Positions 38,030 through 50,595 of a stretch of DNA of 64,000 nucleotides are shown piece by piece (positions within the stretch are counted from its first letter, which is position 1; each line of letters opens with the position of its first letter). The notes below the pieces were generated by a model, which saw nothing but the letters and a program-made list of their open reading frames with translations, was not told the DNA's origin and did no database searches. Source of the DNA: Parasponia andersonii (lineage: Eukaryota > Streptophyta > Magnoliopsida > Rosales > Cannabaceae); contig JXTB01000032.1 in assembly GCA_002914805.1 (NCBI GenBank), forward strand, positions 1,196,822 to 1,260,821, read 5' to 3'. Position numbers and translations under genes: made by a program.

Positions 38030-39180
38030 ACCATTGTGGTAAATGATTTAACATTAACTTGTTCAATGACTTCTCTCATAAATTTGCATATGTAGAATCC
38101 GCACTTAATACTTGTCAGTTGTCTTGGCCACTATACATAAGCATAAAGTAAACATAAGTAATTTTAATTAATCTTTCACCCAACAAGTGTTATTAATTAA
38201 AGTTTAATACCTTTATTAACTTATAAACTAGACCATTTGGTCTTCCTTTCTTTCCTTTTTCTACATTATATATGTTGAATGCACTTTGAATTAGAAATAC
38301 GTAAACACAATAATAAAAGATTAATAATAGCAACCATAATTAAAAATACTATAAAAAACTGAACTATAACAAAATAACTATTAGAGAACTTACTCGATCA
38401 TTGTTAAACCAATTTTCTCACGGAGAGCTAAGTCGAGAGGATCTAGAAACTATGTATAATCTTTGAGAGGATAAATGATAAGTAAAATCCAATGTTCCAT
38501 ACTCATAAAATTGATGATAAAGATTATTAATAATGTAACAATTAACTTCATATAGGAAGTAGTTGATCATATGACAATTTGTTAAGTTTAAAATCTTACC
38601 CATAATTCCAAGGTGTAATTAGAAATTGATGTTCATTCTCCATGGATAACATCCGGGTTGCTAAACTTAAAGCATGATTCTCACGTGGACCACCTTGTGT
38701 AGCAACTGCATTAGGATCTATGAACATATATCTAGCTTGATAGCCATATTGGGTCACTAAATGGTGTAAATGCCTACAAGTACAAAATACAATATGAATT
38801 AAGTGTTGTATTATATAACTGACAACTATAGATACATGTATATATATATGAAGTTCTATATATATATAAAAAAAAAAACCTCTTCCCTCATGTATAATGT
38901 AATAGGCATGGCCCGAATCTTTTGTAACGTGTAAAACTCAATTATATCTTTTTTGAATACGGGCAAATGAAAAGCTTCTCCAAACACTTTTTCATCAAAG
39001 GAAATATGAAAAACAACACCTTCATCTACTCCTTGAATGGTATTCAATAGTAATCTTATAGAAGTGGGTGCACCATCAATAAATCTAAACTGTGTTTGTG
39101 TAACAGATTCTACTTTCTTTCTTTGATGATGTACTCTTTCTTGTGTTTGAGGTGGCTGTAGTTGTAGAGATTTATTCTTC
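38030..39180 (-). pseudogene. Ulp1-like (C48) cysteine protease domain in CACTA 1
   Basis: Reading on the reverse strand, a linker (FRFIDGAPTSIRLLL, then GVVFHISFDEKVFGEAFHLP) leads to GYQARYMFIDPNAVATQGG near 38740. Next come EHWILLIIYPLKDY with the catalytic His, FLDPL with the Asp, and finally WPRQLTSIKCGFYICKFMRE near 38100-38150 with the Gln and the nucleophile Cys. The order His, Asp, Gln, Cys is that of the Ulp1/SENP family, which cleaves SUMO-like modifiers. Stops and frame changes break the domain, and introns may separate its blocks. Ulp1-like domains are known passengers in plant CACTA and MULE elements; the role in transposition is unclear. Confidence 0.72.
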
Positions 39181-39309
39181 CCCGTTTGATGTCTATTTAT
39201 ATCATTAAACTCCTAAAATCCAAATAAATGATGAAATGTTAGCAAACAAGTTAATAATTCCTATTAGAATTCAATAAAGGATTAATTTATTTAGAAAATA
39301 GGTATGCAT

Positions 39310-40935
39310 ACCAAATTATCTTCAAAGATGACAAGCATCTTAGGCCATGCAAGCTGCGATCCAAGTGCGTCACCTACCAACCTTATATCATCGTCTAGAT
39401 TTGGAATAGGAATTATGGCTGTAGCATCAAGAACAACCTTTACTGATATACGAAAATTATGCTCCCCCAATTATCTGCTGTGAATAATAGTTGATGAGGT
39501 TGATTCTTGTATATGTCCTAAAGCAACTATATTATCACGAGACCCACTACAAGCTTGCATGGTCTACAATATAGAAAATCAAACACAATTTATAAATATA
39601 AGTAGTTAATAAACAAATAAGAAAAAAACTCATATAAACATACTTTTTTGAGTTCTTGAAGATGTTTCTACAGCCACCATTGGATTTATATGTATCTCTT
39701 GTGGTTGCACTTCTTTTCTTTGAATTTCTGGCCGTGAAAGAGTTGTATTAGAATCACCAACATTACTTTGTTGTCTTGCTTGAATCTTAGCAATTTCTGC
39801 TTTGAACTGTTCTTTAAGCATTTGTTACATCTTGCGTGTTTGTTCATCTTGCCATTGTTTCAAATCAAATAATTGTTGTTTCTTTGTTGGAGCAAGTTGA
39901 TAAAAATATTGTCTGTGGTTAATGTGAAATCCCATTCCATGCACACATCTAGAATATTCAGAAGTGCCTAAAGCTATTGTTAAGATATCATTAGAACCGT
40001 ATATCTCGAGATTTCCCTCTTGGAATTATTGATTATAATCTTCCTACAAAACATATACAGAATTGAATATTAGACTATGCTATACTTTTAACAAAATTAC
40101 AAATTAATATAATCAATATGTTGTAATAAACAACTTATAATTCTATTAACAATCACTTGATTTCCTCAATATGGCCTCCTTTTTTAGGAACACGTCCTCT
40201 ACTTCATAGCTCGGATCTATCAATAACACATCGGCACTCGTCTTTTTCAATCTTAGCTTCTAATCCAGTATAACCCAAGCGAGACATACGATGTGGATAT
40301 TTATTTTGCGTTGCTCTTCCCTGTTATACTTTCCTAGCTTCCTCCCATTCTGCACTTACTATTTTCTTAACAAACTCATCCCAAACTTTACGTTCAATCT
40401 ATGGTGCATATGATGCTGGAGGGTGCCCTAATAACTCTGGACAAGTATGTCTATACTCATAAATCAGTTCAGTTGTAATCTTAGACTTAAAATCTCTCCA
40501 TATTTTCCCACAATTTTTTAAAGTTTCTTTTTTTGCTTTGTAGTCTAATACAAATATTACTTACAATGTAAAAGAAATAATGTTAATACCAAATATATAT
40601 TCTAATAAATATGAAATAGAAAATTCATGTTCATACTAATATTATATGGCAGAACCCATCTTTTAGGTCCTTTGGTACAAGCATCCAGTTATTAATGTTA
40701 ATTGGGATCTTGCGACGAACTATAAGGATAAAAAAGCTCGACAAATATTTACCTTCATCCCCAGTTGGTTATCCCCATTCATTGTACGCAACAACTTCTT
40801 TTTTATTATCACTTCTTTTTATAATCAACTCCTTCATTTGAGTCATTCTTCTTAGTTTCTTTTTGTGTTTTCTTTCACCTTTACTACTTTGTGATGGTGT
40901 AAATTGATAAACATCATCTGCACCTTCATTTTTCA
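39310..40935 (-). pseudogene. Transposase_24 / DUF8039 protein of CACTA 1
   Basis: Reverse-strand pieces include MTQMKELIIKRSDNKKE, then NEWG-stop-PTGDEGKY (a Gln codon lost at 40779-40781). They continue with IWRDFKSKITTELIYEY, KNKYPHRMSRLGYTGLE and SRGRVPKKGGHIEEI, the pattern of the plant Ptta/En/Spm Transposase_24 domain. Downstream a coiled-coil-like stretch (MLKEQFKAEIAKIQARQQ) precedes LDDDIRLVGDALGSQLAWPK, which resembles DUF8039. These are equivalents of the second protein of En/Spm elements, thought to bind subterminal repeats. Introns probably join the pieces; stops make this copy non-functional. Confidence 0.72.
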
Positions 40936-41104
40936 TGTTAATAATTACCTGTTAAATAATAAAACCATAAATGTAGATCAAAAATTAAGATAGAAAATAA
41001 TAAGCATGTAAACATAAGAGGTAATATATTTAAAAAACAAAACATCAATCCATAAAGATATAAAAATGAAACAAAAAGATATAACTCATTTGATTTATAC
41101 CTCA

Positions 41105-44100
41105 TTAGTTTCTTTCTTTGATTATCAATCCAAATACCTTCACCATCATCTCGTAAACATGTAACATTACCTTTATTAATGTCTTCTATCAAAGCCTCCA
41201 TCGAAACTCTTTTTGAGAATATTTCATGAGCAATAAGTATTTTGTTCTTATTTTTAACTTCTAAATTTTGATATTCTTTCAGTTTTGTTGCAAGAACAAT
41301 TGACCATCGAGTATCAAGTGGATCATTGACGTAAAATACTTGTTTTGCTTATATTGCCAATATAAATGGATCCTTCTTGTGACCCATCCGGTTTAGATCA
41401 ACTAAAGTGAAGCCTAACTCATCTTTTCTAACCCCATGGTTACTCTCTACCCATTGACACATAGACACCAGCAACTGAAATGTGACAAAATCAAGTTCCC
41501 AAATTTCCTCGATAACACCATAGTATATAATATCACCCTCTATTAGGTTTTTATCCTTAGAAATTTAAAATAGTACGGTTTTTGCAATAATACTTACCCA
41601 ACTATTTTGGGTTGTTCTTATGTTATCACGGTCTCTTATGCTAAAATAAATACTGTTAACTTGATAAGCATTATACTTAATTACATCCAATAATGGTTCA
41701 CGTGATATCTATTTCAATGTATCAGATAGATTGCGTGTTGCCTTGTTCATTTCAACTACAATATATTCAAAATATAAAATTAACAATTAGAAATAGGGAA
41801 AAAATGAAATAAAACTATTAGTTGTAACAACTAATTGGAATTACCTGTTCATGATATCAACTAATAAAAGTTCAATGATGTTCATCATGGATCCACTTCT
41901 CTCTTTTTTATTTCATTGAGAATTGTGTTTTAATCCAATTTATATGCTCCCTTCAACAAATCATCCCCAAAGTAAACCATTATTATTAAAGAATTCAATA
42001 CTCAATCAATAAAAATCTAATTCACAAAAAAACTTACTCGATAAAAGGTTGGACTTCAGCTATATTTTGTAACACAGTACGAAATGCTTGGTCTAGTTGT
42101 TCTTGTTTAACTGTACAAACGATACCACTACTTACGCTTATTAATATTTGAACATGCGGGTACTCCAATAACTTCTACATTTGCCAATACTCAGAACAAA
42201 ACTCAACAGTTTATTCTGCGATATAACACTCTACAATGCATCCTTCTGGCCGGCTTCGATTTCTAACATATCCTTTAAAAATTTTCATGTAACTCTCAAA
42301 TGGATACATCTATCTCAAATAAACAGGACCACATAACTTCACTTCTCTAACTAAATGTACAATAAGATGTATCATTATATTAAAAAAATTAGGAGGAAAA
42401 AACTGCTCGAACATGCACAATGTTACAACAAGTTCACGTTGTAGTTCATCTAACTTGGATATATCGACCACCTTAGAATAAATTCCATTAAAAAATAAGC
42501 ATAATCTGGTGATTGCATATCGAATATTTTTAGATAATACAGATCTGATCGTTATAGGTAGTAGATGTTGCATTAGTGTATGACAATCAGGAGATTTAAT
42601 TCCAACTAGTTTCAAACTGTTCATATCCACTAATATTCTAATATTAGAAGAATAGCCTTCAGGAATCTTCATATTAAATAAATATTAAAACAATTGATAT
42701 TTTTCTTCATTTTTCAATGTGAAGCAAGTATGGGATAAATATGTTCGCTTCTCCTCCACTTTAGGAGCAAACTCTTTTCGAACACCCATGTCAACAAGAT
42801 CTATATGGGCACCAATATTATCCTTATTCTTCTATGGAATATTTAATAAAGTTCCAATTATACTATCACATACGTTCTTCTCAATATGCATGATATCTAA
42901 GTTATATCTCAGAAGTAAATGTTGCCAATACTCCAACTCAAAGAATATAGATTTCTTCTTCCAACAACTCTTTAGGGTTTTTACAATTTTCACATTACTA
43001 CGTTTTTTTCTTTTCTTACTGATATCACTTATTTTAACCTTTCCAAGCCTAAATTTGAGCTTAGAGACTGTTTTTAGTATCTCTATCCAGTTAAAGATTG
43101 TGGTGCTAGTTCAAATTCTTAAGAACTATTAAATATTTTTTACCAATTTCTGTATACATGTTTGCGAGGTAAAATCTTCTATGGCCCATATAACTCAATT
43201 TTCTAGCATGTGTTAAGAACAGACAACTTGTATTCTCATCATAAATAGGACATGCTTTATATCCTTTAGTGGAAAACCCAGACAAATTCCCATATGCAGG
43301 GAAGTAATTCATTGTCCATAATAACACAGCCTTGAGAGTAAAATCTTCATCCTTATATGCATCATAGGCTTTCACACCATTATTTCACAAACTATTCAAC
43401 TCATCAATCAACGGGGCTAAATATACATCAATGTCATTACCAGGTTGTCTAGGTCCTGATATTAATATTGTAAGAAGTGTAAACTTTCTTTTCATACACA
43501 ACCATAGAGGAAGATTATAGATTACAAGCATTACAGGCCAACAACTGTATTTGCTACTTAGAGTTGTACGAGGATTAATACCATCCGCAGATAGACCAAG
43601 ACGAAGATTCCTTGGATCACTTCTAAAAGAAGGCCATTTGTAATCTATTATTTTCTAAGCCGGTGAATCGGCTGAATGTTGTTTACCATCTTCTATCCTC
43701 TCATTCACATGCCATATTAGATCTTTAGCATCACGATTTCGGAATAGACAGGTAAAACGAGGAATTGGAGGAATATACCACAAAACCTTAGCATGGGTTC
43801 CAAATTTTACCTCTTTAGAATTCTTATTCTGTTACCACCTAGGCTCACCACATACTGGACAATAAATTGCATCTTTAAATTTCTTTCGATATAAAATACA
43901 ATCATTTGGGCAAGCGTGAATTTTATCATATTGCATACCCAATGAGCATAAAGTCTTTTTAGCCTCATAAAAGAAAGGTGATATCTTATTATCATTTAGC
44001 AATATCTCTCCTAGTAAAGCTAACAAGTCTGATAAACTCTTATCACTCCATCCATGTCTTGCTTTCAAATTATATAATTTCAATAATGCAGACAATTTTG

Positions 44101-44516
44101 TAAATTTTGTACAACCTGAAGAGATCGGTTTCTCAGCATCATTAAGTAATGATTGAAACTTAATAGGATCTACATATGTTTCATACTGCATCATCAATTA
44201 TTTCAAAAAGATCATCATTTAAATCTAACTCATAATCATCTCTTATACTATTCTTTGATGAAAATCCAGTAATTAGAACCTTTTCACCATGCCAAATCCA
44301 GTGTTTGTAACTTTGATCTATTCTATTGAAATATAAGTGTTCTTTTATCTTTTTAATACCTATCTTTTGCAAATTTCCACATTTAATACATGGACATAGA
44401 ATTAAATTGGAATCTTTGACATTTTCAATAGCAAATTCCAAAAAGCTATCGACTTCCTTTCTATATTTAGTCGATAGTTTATCCATCAATATCCATTTCT
44501 TATCCATTCTAAGCAC
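41105..44516 (-). pseudogene. TNP2-type CACTA transposase, element 1
   Basis: The reverse-strand frame opens MDKKWILMDKLSTKYRKEVD at 44507 (or MLRM at 44516) with the transposase-associated zinc-binding region (LILCPCIKCGN, then HWIWHGE). It is followed by the TNP2 core (LCSLGMQYDKIHACPNDC, AVLLWTMNYFPAYGNLSG and SIFFELEYWQHLLLRYNLD), DUF4218 (GIKSPDCHTLMQHLLPITIR, LEQFFPP-like FEQFFPPNFF) and DUF4216 (YYGVIEEIWELDF, LGFTLVDLNRMGHKKDP). Order and content match intact plant TNP2 proteins. Stops include a Gln codon at 41349-41351 and Trp codons at 42310-42312, 43385-43387 and 43655-43657. It catalysed cut-and-paste transposition when intact. Confidence 0.88.
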
Positions 44517-46149
44517 AATTGAAATACAAAAAAAAAATAAAAATAAACAACTGATATAAATAACTAACTAAATTGAGTACCATAAAAAATTGTACACAAT
44601 CTCCTCTATTTCTAGCATTAACCATTTGAGTAACTAAACCACTAATTATATATTAACTCTCATTTCAAATTATTCTTATATTTCTAAGTACTACCAAATT
44701 CAGAACTTAATTTATTCTTAAATAGTCTCATTTGTTACAAACAATTTGTCAATCAACCAAGTATAACATATGACAAAATAATATTAACACAAATAATAAA
44801 CTCAAGTAATCCCACACAATTATAACATTATCATATCACCACAACATATAATTTCCTATATGATATCATATCTCATCTAATTTAAATTTTCTAAAATAAT
44901 AAGATAAAACCAATGTGAAAGTGACATAAGTTAATAAAAGAAAAAAATTTGAGAAAACATATCTCAGTTTGCTCAGTTTGCTAATTCACAAGTAATCTAA
45001 GTACTCTAACTTATATTAAAACCTATACGCAAATTAAAATGATAAATAAAATTAAACATCTATAATCCATAATTCTTTAAATTTGAAAATTCATATATTT
45101 GAAATAAGTATATATGCAAAATAAGAATTTTGACAATTGAAAAATGTTATAGAATTCGACAACAACAATTTATATCCAACAAATTAAAAATTTTAGAATC
45201 AAAGATCTCAAATTAACCTTTCAAACATCAAATGAAAAATCAAGATTATTGATGGATTTTGTATAAATATTGATATATATACATTCTTTACATTATTCAC
45301 GATTCTAGCTAGCTCGTACAAATAGGCAAAATGCTAAATAGTCCAATTTATCACATTCAAGTATAATAGAGTCTTTCAAAGATATATTTTGCACTTGCCC
45401 TCAAAATATTGGTGTAAGAAGCTGGCCTTTTGTAATTGATCATATCCAATTTAAGTAGTACTAAGTATCTAACATAAAATTTGTAGAATTTGAGAGAGTC
45501 TACCTCAATTTTAAACTTTTGCAACTAATGATCAACTCCACATGACTTCACCCAATTAAAAATATTGAATATATAAATTTCTAAAAAACTATACAATATT
45601 CAATTAAAATTGCATAAATTTGGATTAATTGATACTAAGGATGGAAATTAAAAACATAACCTAATATATGATTTCTAATAAATAAATATGAAATTGGTAT
45701 AAATTCATATAACATACCTTCAATTTGAAACTTTTCATAACTAAATGAACTCACATTTTACCTTAAAAAAAAATAGCAACAAAATAATAACAAATTTGGA
45801 TTAATTTACACTTAAATAGCAAAACATACCCAAAAATAAGATTTCTAGCAAATAAATAGTCTAACTCGGTATTACAAGAGTAAAAATTATCAATGCATAC
45901 TCAACATATTCACATTTGATAAATTAGGGTTCCAAATATAAACTCTTTCGAATATAACATAAAATATAAAATTTCTACAAAATAATTAGTCAAAATCATG
46001 GTTACGACAATGGGTAATCTAATTTTAGTGATAAAAACGAGTTTAAAAGCTTAAATATACCTTATTTGCCGAAGAAAATGGTGAAAATGATGGAAGTGGG
46101 AGGAAGTGAAGAGGAAGAACGAGTTGTCTACTGCTGGGCAATTTTGGGG

Positions 46150-46515
46150 TCCTTTGTATTGGGCCCCTACCTCGGCGCCCATACGCCATATGGGCGCCGA
46201 GAAAAGTGTATCATAGAGCCTTACGAGCATTGTGAAAGTTAAATACAACAGGGGTGCCATTAAATATGAGATACCACAATACTTCTTAAGCACTGTGGTA
46301 TTTTATCACGGTGCTTATTAAGCACCGTAATAGGTATATCACAGCGCCTTATGGGTGCTGTGAAAATTAAATACAACAGCGTCCAAAGGGTACCGTTAAA
46401 GATGAAATACTACGACACTTCTTAGGCACCATGGTATTGCCTCTGTTAATCATAGCATTTATTAAGCACTATGATAGTTAATCACACCGTGATAGTAGAT
46501 ATTTTTAATAATGTG
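46150..46515. repeat. Right subterminal repeats of CACTA 1, with a 12-bp-arm hairpin
   Basis: Repeated words GCACCGT, GCGCCTTATGG and GTGAAAATTAAATACAACAG recur at roughly 60-120-bp intervals. At 46171-46201 the perfect arms CTCGGCGCCCAT and ATGGGCGCCGAG flank a 7-nt loop. The words correspond to those of the left end, in line with a CACTA terminus. Confidence 0.75.
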
Positions 46516-49500
46516 CCTAGTTGCCTTCTTAAAAGGTCGGCTTAGACTGAACGTAAAAATGTTTTTTCCAAGCGAAATTTCTAGCATTGCTATATTGGTA
46601 GTCACGAAAGGGTCTCGGTATATAAATTACAATCACATTATTTTGTATAACTCAGCATGATAAATGATTAAGACAAACAAAACCCAAAATCAAGAATTCA
46701 AGGTATGATTACATAACCCGAAAAACTTGATTAACTCGAGCCCTTAACTAGAGAATGATTCTACTCCAATTTCCAAGTTTGCGTGACTTTTGAAGTTTGA
46801 GGTTGAAACTTTGCAATTTAGTCATATAAATCAGTACACGGTTCAAGGGGTGAATATATACATGCAGAACTGAAGATTAATTGGCAGTGATAGGAATAAT
46901 AATTAGTCAATTGTTCTTAAAATTGCCATTATTTATTTACGTGAGGAAAGGTAACAAAAGTTGAAAAAGAAAGAGGAAAGGAAGACACTGAGAAAGACAT
47001 GGGCGTGTGGTTGCCTAGTGATGTTCTTGGATTCTTTCCTTTGGATATTTTCACTTTGCACTTTTTTTTTAATGAAATTTTTCGGAGATTATATTAAAAC
47101 CGGTTAAACGTCCCCGTCAATTATACAAAGTACAAAATAAAGGGTCAAAAGAGCCCTATCCAAGAGAAATAACAACAGCAGTTGAAAAAAAACCAATTGA
47201 TATGCATGGGGTTAAAATCAATAAGATACGTGAGTCAGTCCAGCAAAAGCCGACAAAACAAATTCTACCACGATAAAAAATAACAGCTCTTTAAATACGT
47301 TCATTAGTAAATGTTCTTAATAAAAAATAACAGCTCTTTAAATACAATCATTAGTAAATGTTCTTAATAAATCCCTAACATCCATCAAGTAAATACCGCA
47401 GTAGACTTTTAGTAACTATCAATAGACACCACGGTAAACATCATTATAAAATTCTAATATCCAATAGCCATCATAACATGCCTATACATGCCTATAGCAT
47501 CCAAAAATAACAAAAAAAATAACAAACAGCAACAATAACAAAATCCACGCAAATCTAAATTCAAGTATGATAAATCATCTATAGAAATTAGATATACGGT
47601 GCACAACGTTTATAATGTCGGAATGATTTTCTACAATGAAAATGTAAAAAAGAAAAAAAAAATCCCAAACAAACCTAAAGAAACCTCAAATTTTCACGTG
47701 GCTTCAAACGCAGCTGAAAGAGGACGAAGTGGTGGAGGGAGAGGCGGGCCCCTCGCTGCGCCTCTCAAACCAGTCGGCATAAGCAAAAAGGAAGATTCTC
47801 TCTCTACTTTCTCTAATGACGTTGTCTTCTCACCTTACATAAATATAGTCTTTTCACTTTGCCCATTGCGAAGATCTTTTTCTTCAAAGTGAGTCGGTTG
47901 AGTATTGTATGGATAGGTCCATGAAATCTAAAGTGAGCACTGAAATTTTATCTTTGTTGTATTGTCTAAAGCCCCCCATATGAGAAAAAGGTTGGGAGGT
48001 AAAGTGCATACATTGACCTGTCAGTTACTCTTTTCCATTCTTGATTAAGCTCAGGATAACACATTATAAGTCTCTTGAGTTACTTTAAAAACCATAATAT
48101 TCTTTTTTAATTTAAGTTCTTTGAAAAACGAAGGTTGAACTTTCCAATTTCGTTTTGTCAAAAACTAGGGGGCCGGGTTTTATTATAATTATTAGTATTG
48201 TTATTATGTTCTCAGAAAAAAAAAAAAAAACTAGGGCTGTTTGTAGTAATTACTTGGCGATGAACTTGCAACATTTATATGATGCAGTGGTGTTGATAGC
48301 TGAAACTTAGAGAAAATGAAACAATCTTCTTTCGCTATGATCATGTATTTTATAAGAGAGCTTTCTCTTGGTGGGGCAAAAAACATAGAAGAGAAAAATC
48401 TTTGAAAGCACAGTATACACAGAGTGCATTATTATATATATATATATATACAACCCGACAACCCCAAAAAAATAATAAATAAACAAATCAAGGAGAGAAA
48501 GAGAAAGAAAAAGAAAAAGGTAGCGTGTTTTGCTCTTTAATCCTTTTGTTAATGTTCTCTCTTTTTTGTGTACTCCCATATACAATAAATTGGCATGTTT
48601 TCCAGTTCTTCTTCCTAATTTTTGATGTATCGTCTAGATTTCGAATTCATTTACAATGATTTAAATGGGTTAATTAGTTCATGAAATTACCCTTTTGACT
48701 ATTACTGAGGGGCCACTCTAATTAAAACATTTTATTATTGAACCCAGGTCATTGATTTAATCAACAAGCAATGTTTATTTGGTCCAATAAAAATGATATA
48801 CATTGCTTATGTGTAGACATTACTTATATGTATTGTTATCCGGTCATTATCGTTATCATTATCTTCAATCGAATTCTATCGACCCTTCTAAGAAACTTCA
48901 CTCATTTTAAATGTGTATTATTGGTTCCTTGGTAGCCACTGTGATTTTAGATGGTGACAAATAATAATAATAAATCCAAACCATATAAGATGGGGACCAT
49001 TTTGCTATCACACTTTTCTCTAGGACATTCTAATCTTTTCTATAAGATGCACATCATACTATTTTCAGACATTTAAGCAATTTTTTAATATTTATTTATA
49101 ATCTCTCTTGATCATCTTTCATAAAAAAAGACTTAATATTATATTAGCCAATTTCTAGAGATTTCAAAATGACTAATAAGAAAAAGTTTTTAAACCGTGG
49201 TTGCTGTACCTAAGTGTTAGAATAGGTTGTTCCTAATTAATATGACCTTTTGGGAATGCCAAATTTTTTTTTAAATGGACTAATGACCACCGTTTACTAT
49301 AAATTTAAAAGAAAATAACATATATATATATATTCTACTAAGGTTTAAATTCTTGACCCTCCAAATTCACACACACATCCTTCAAGTCTTGGACCAACTG
49401 ATTACACTGATTACAAGAGAAGTTATCCACAAATAAATCAAGAAATAAAAAGGAAATTAAGGATAAATCATCAACAACAGGATATCCATTATTATTTTTC

Positions 49501-50595
49501 CGATGCATAATTGATTCTTATACTGTGCAACTTTTAGTTAGAACACAAATGGTCCTCGCCTTGAAACATCGTTAATTAAGGCTTCAAAGAGAACTTTATC
49601 GTCTTCAATGCAAATATTATTGCTAATGTTGTATTTGACAAAATGATAAATTGGATATTTATTTTTATAAATTCAAATGTCAATACTCTTTTTTGATGTT
49701 TTATCATTTAATAACTAAAAGATTTATTTTTGTCACCGGTTGAATATCAAGAAAAAATATTAGTTGAGTATTGAAAAGTATAAAAGTAACAGAAATTATG
49801 AATTTTAATATTTTAAAATTATGATATTATGCTATAGTTGATGCTATACTTGAGAACAAGTGAGGCTATACATGAGACATAAAAGTTTATTATCTCTAAT
49901 TGAGTAGAGTAAGGATTTGATAGTAATAGTTTTTTTTCTTTAATTTGTAATAAGTGAATATAATTAGTTAAACCCAATTTTTTTTTTTTTAAATAATGCT
50001 ATACTTGAGACCAAATATAGCATATATTACATAATAAATAGCATTGCATTGAAAAATAATTCTTTTACTTATGCTAAATTATAGCTTTAGCATAATAAAA
50101 TACCATTATATTGGATATGTTCTTAGTAAATAAAAAAACATCAACAACTAAGTCATAACTTAAAAGCTCTATTTTGGGAATTTTTTAATGAGTTATTTAC
50201 TAAAAAATACTTTCAAAAAACCTAATTAATTCTCCAATTCCCCTGCCTGAAAGGGGGAACAAATAAGCTAAGATGAAATTAGACTGAGTGGCTCTTTTGG
50301 TGACTTGTTTTTTTTTTTTGAATTTTATTTTTAATAATTGTTCTTTTTAATGCTGTCAAACAAATACTTTTCTTTAAAGTAAATCTGCTACACATCCTTT
50401 TGTTTCGCTTTTGTTTTGAAAAAGGGAGGGAATGATAATTTCAGGCCATGTAGAAAAGCCATAACCTTTTCCTGTTTACTTTTGGAATAGCAAAGGTAAC
50501 ATATTAGCACTGTTTTATATTCGTAGTCTCAGTACATAAAATATGATCTTTTAGTACTACGTACGTACTTAATTTGTTTTGCTTACATATTTATA
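46516..50595. other. Spacer between the two CACTA elements
   Basis: AT-rich, with a (TA)n run at about 48433-48450 and a 47-bp tandem duplication at 47273-47366. The part 47690-47900 is richer in GC, has a TATA-like ACATAAATATAG near 47839 and pyrimidine-rich DNA, and could be a promoter or a gene fragment. However, the 97-aa frame at 47599-47892 has no recognisable domain. No gene is supported. Confidence 0.5.
47273..47366. repeat. 47-bp tandem duplication
   Basis: Two adjacent copies of a 47-bp unit containing AAAAAATAACAGCTCTTTAA and TTAGTAAATGTTCTTAATAA, nearly identical. Confidence 0.85.

Larger units (their letters stand above)
37234..46515 (-). mobile_element. CACTA (En/Spm) transposon 1, about 9.3 kb, degenerate
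   Basis: The left terminus starts CACTACAGCAAAAAAAG at 37234 and is followed by about 350 bp of short repeated words (AAGGCGCTT, GGCACCGTGAAAG) in both orientations, as in CACTA subterminal regions. The right 350 bp carries related words (GCACCGTAATAGG, GCGCCTTATGG), with a worn terminus ending GTG at 46515. Genes between them run on the reverse strand: TNP2 transposase, then a Transposase_24/DUF8039 protein, then a Ulp1-like protease domain. The 3-bp flanks (TAT and CCT) do not match, so the right end may be off or mutated. Many stops show it is no longer autonomous. Confidence 0.85.

Noticed and set aside
42719-43132. 137-aa + strand frame within CACTA 1
   Set aside because: It is antisense to the TNP2 pseudogene, whose conserved motifs read on the reverse strand.
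47599-47892. 97-aa frame in a GC-richer patch
   Set aside because: Lys-rich and Gly/Arg-rich low-complexity translation without a domain; the patch may be regulatory but a gene is not supported.
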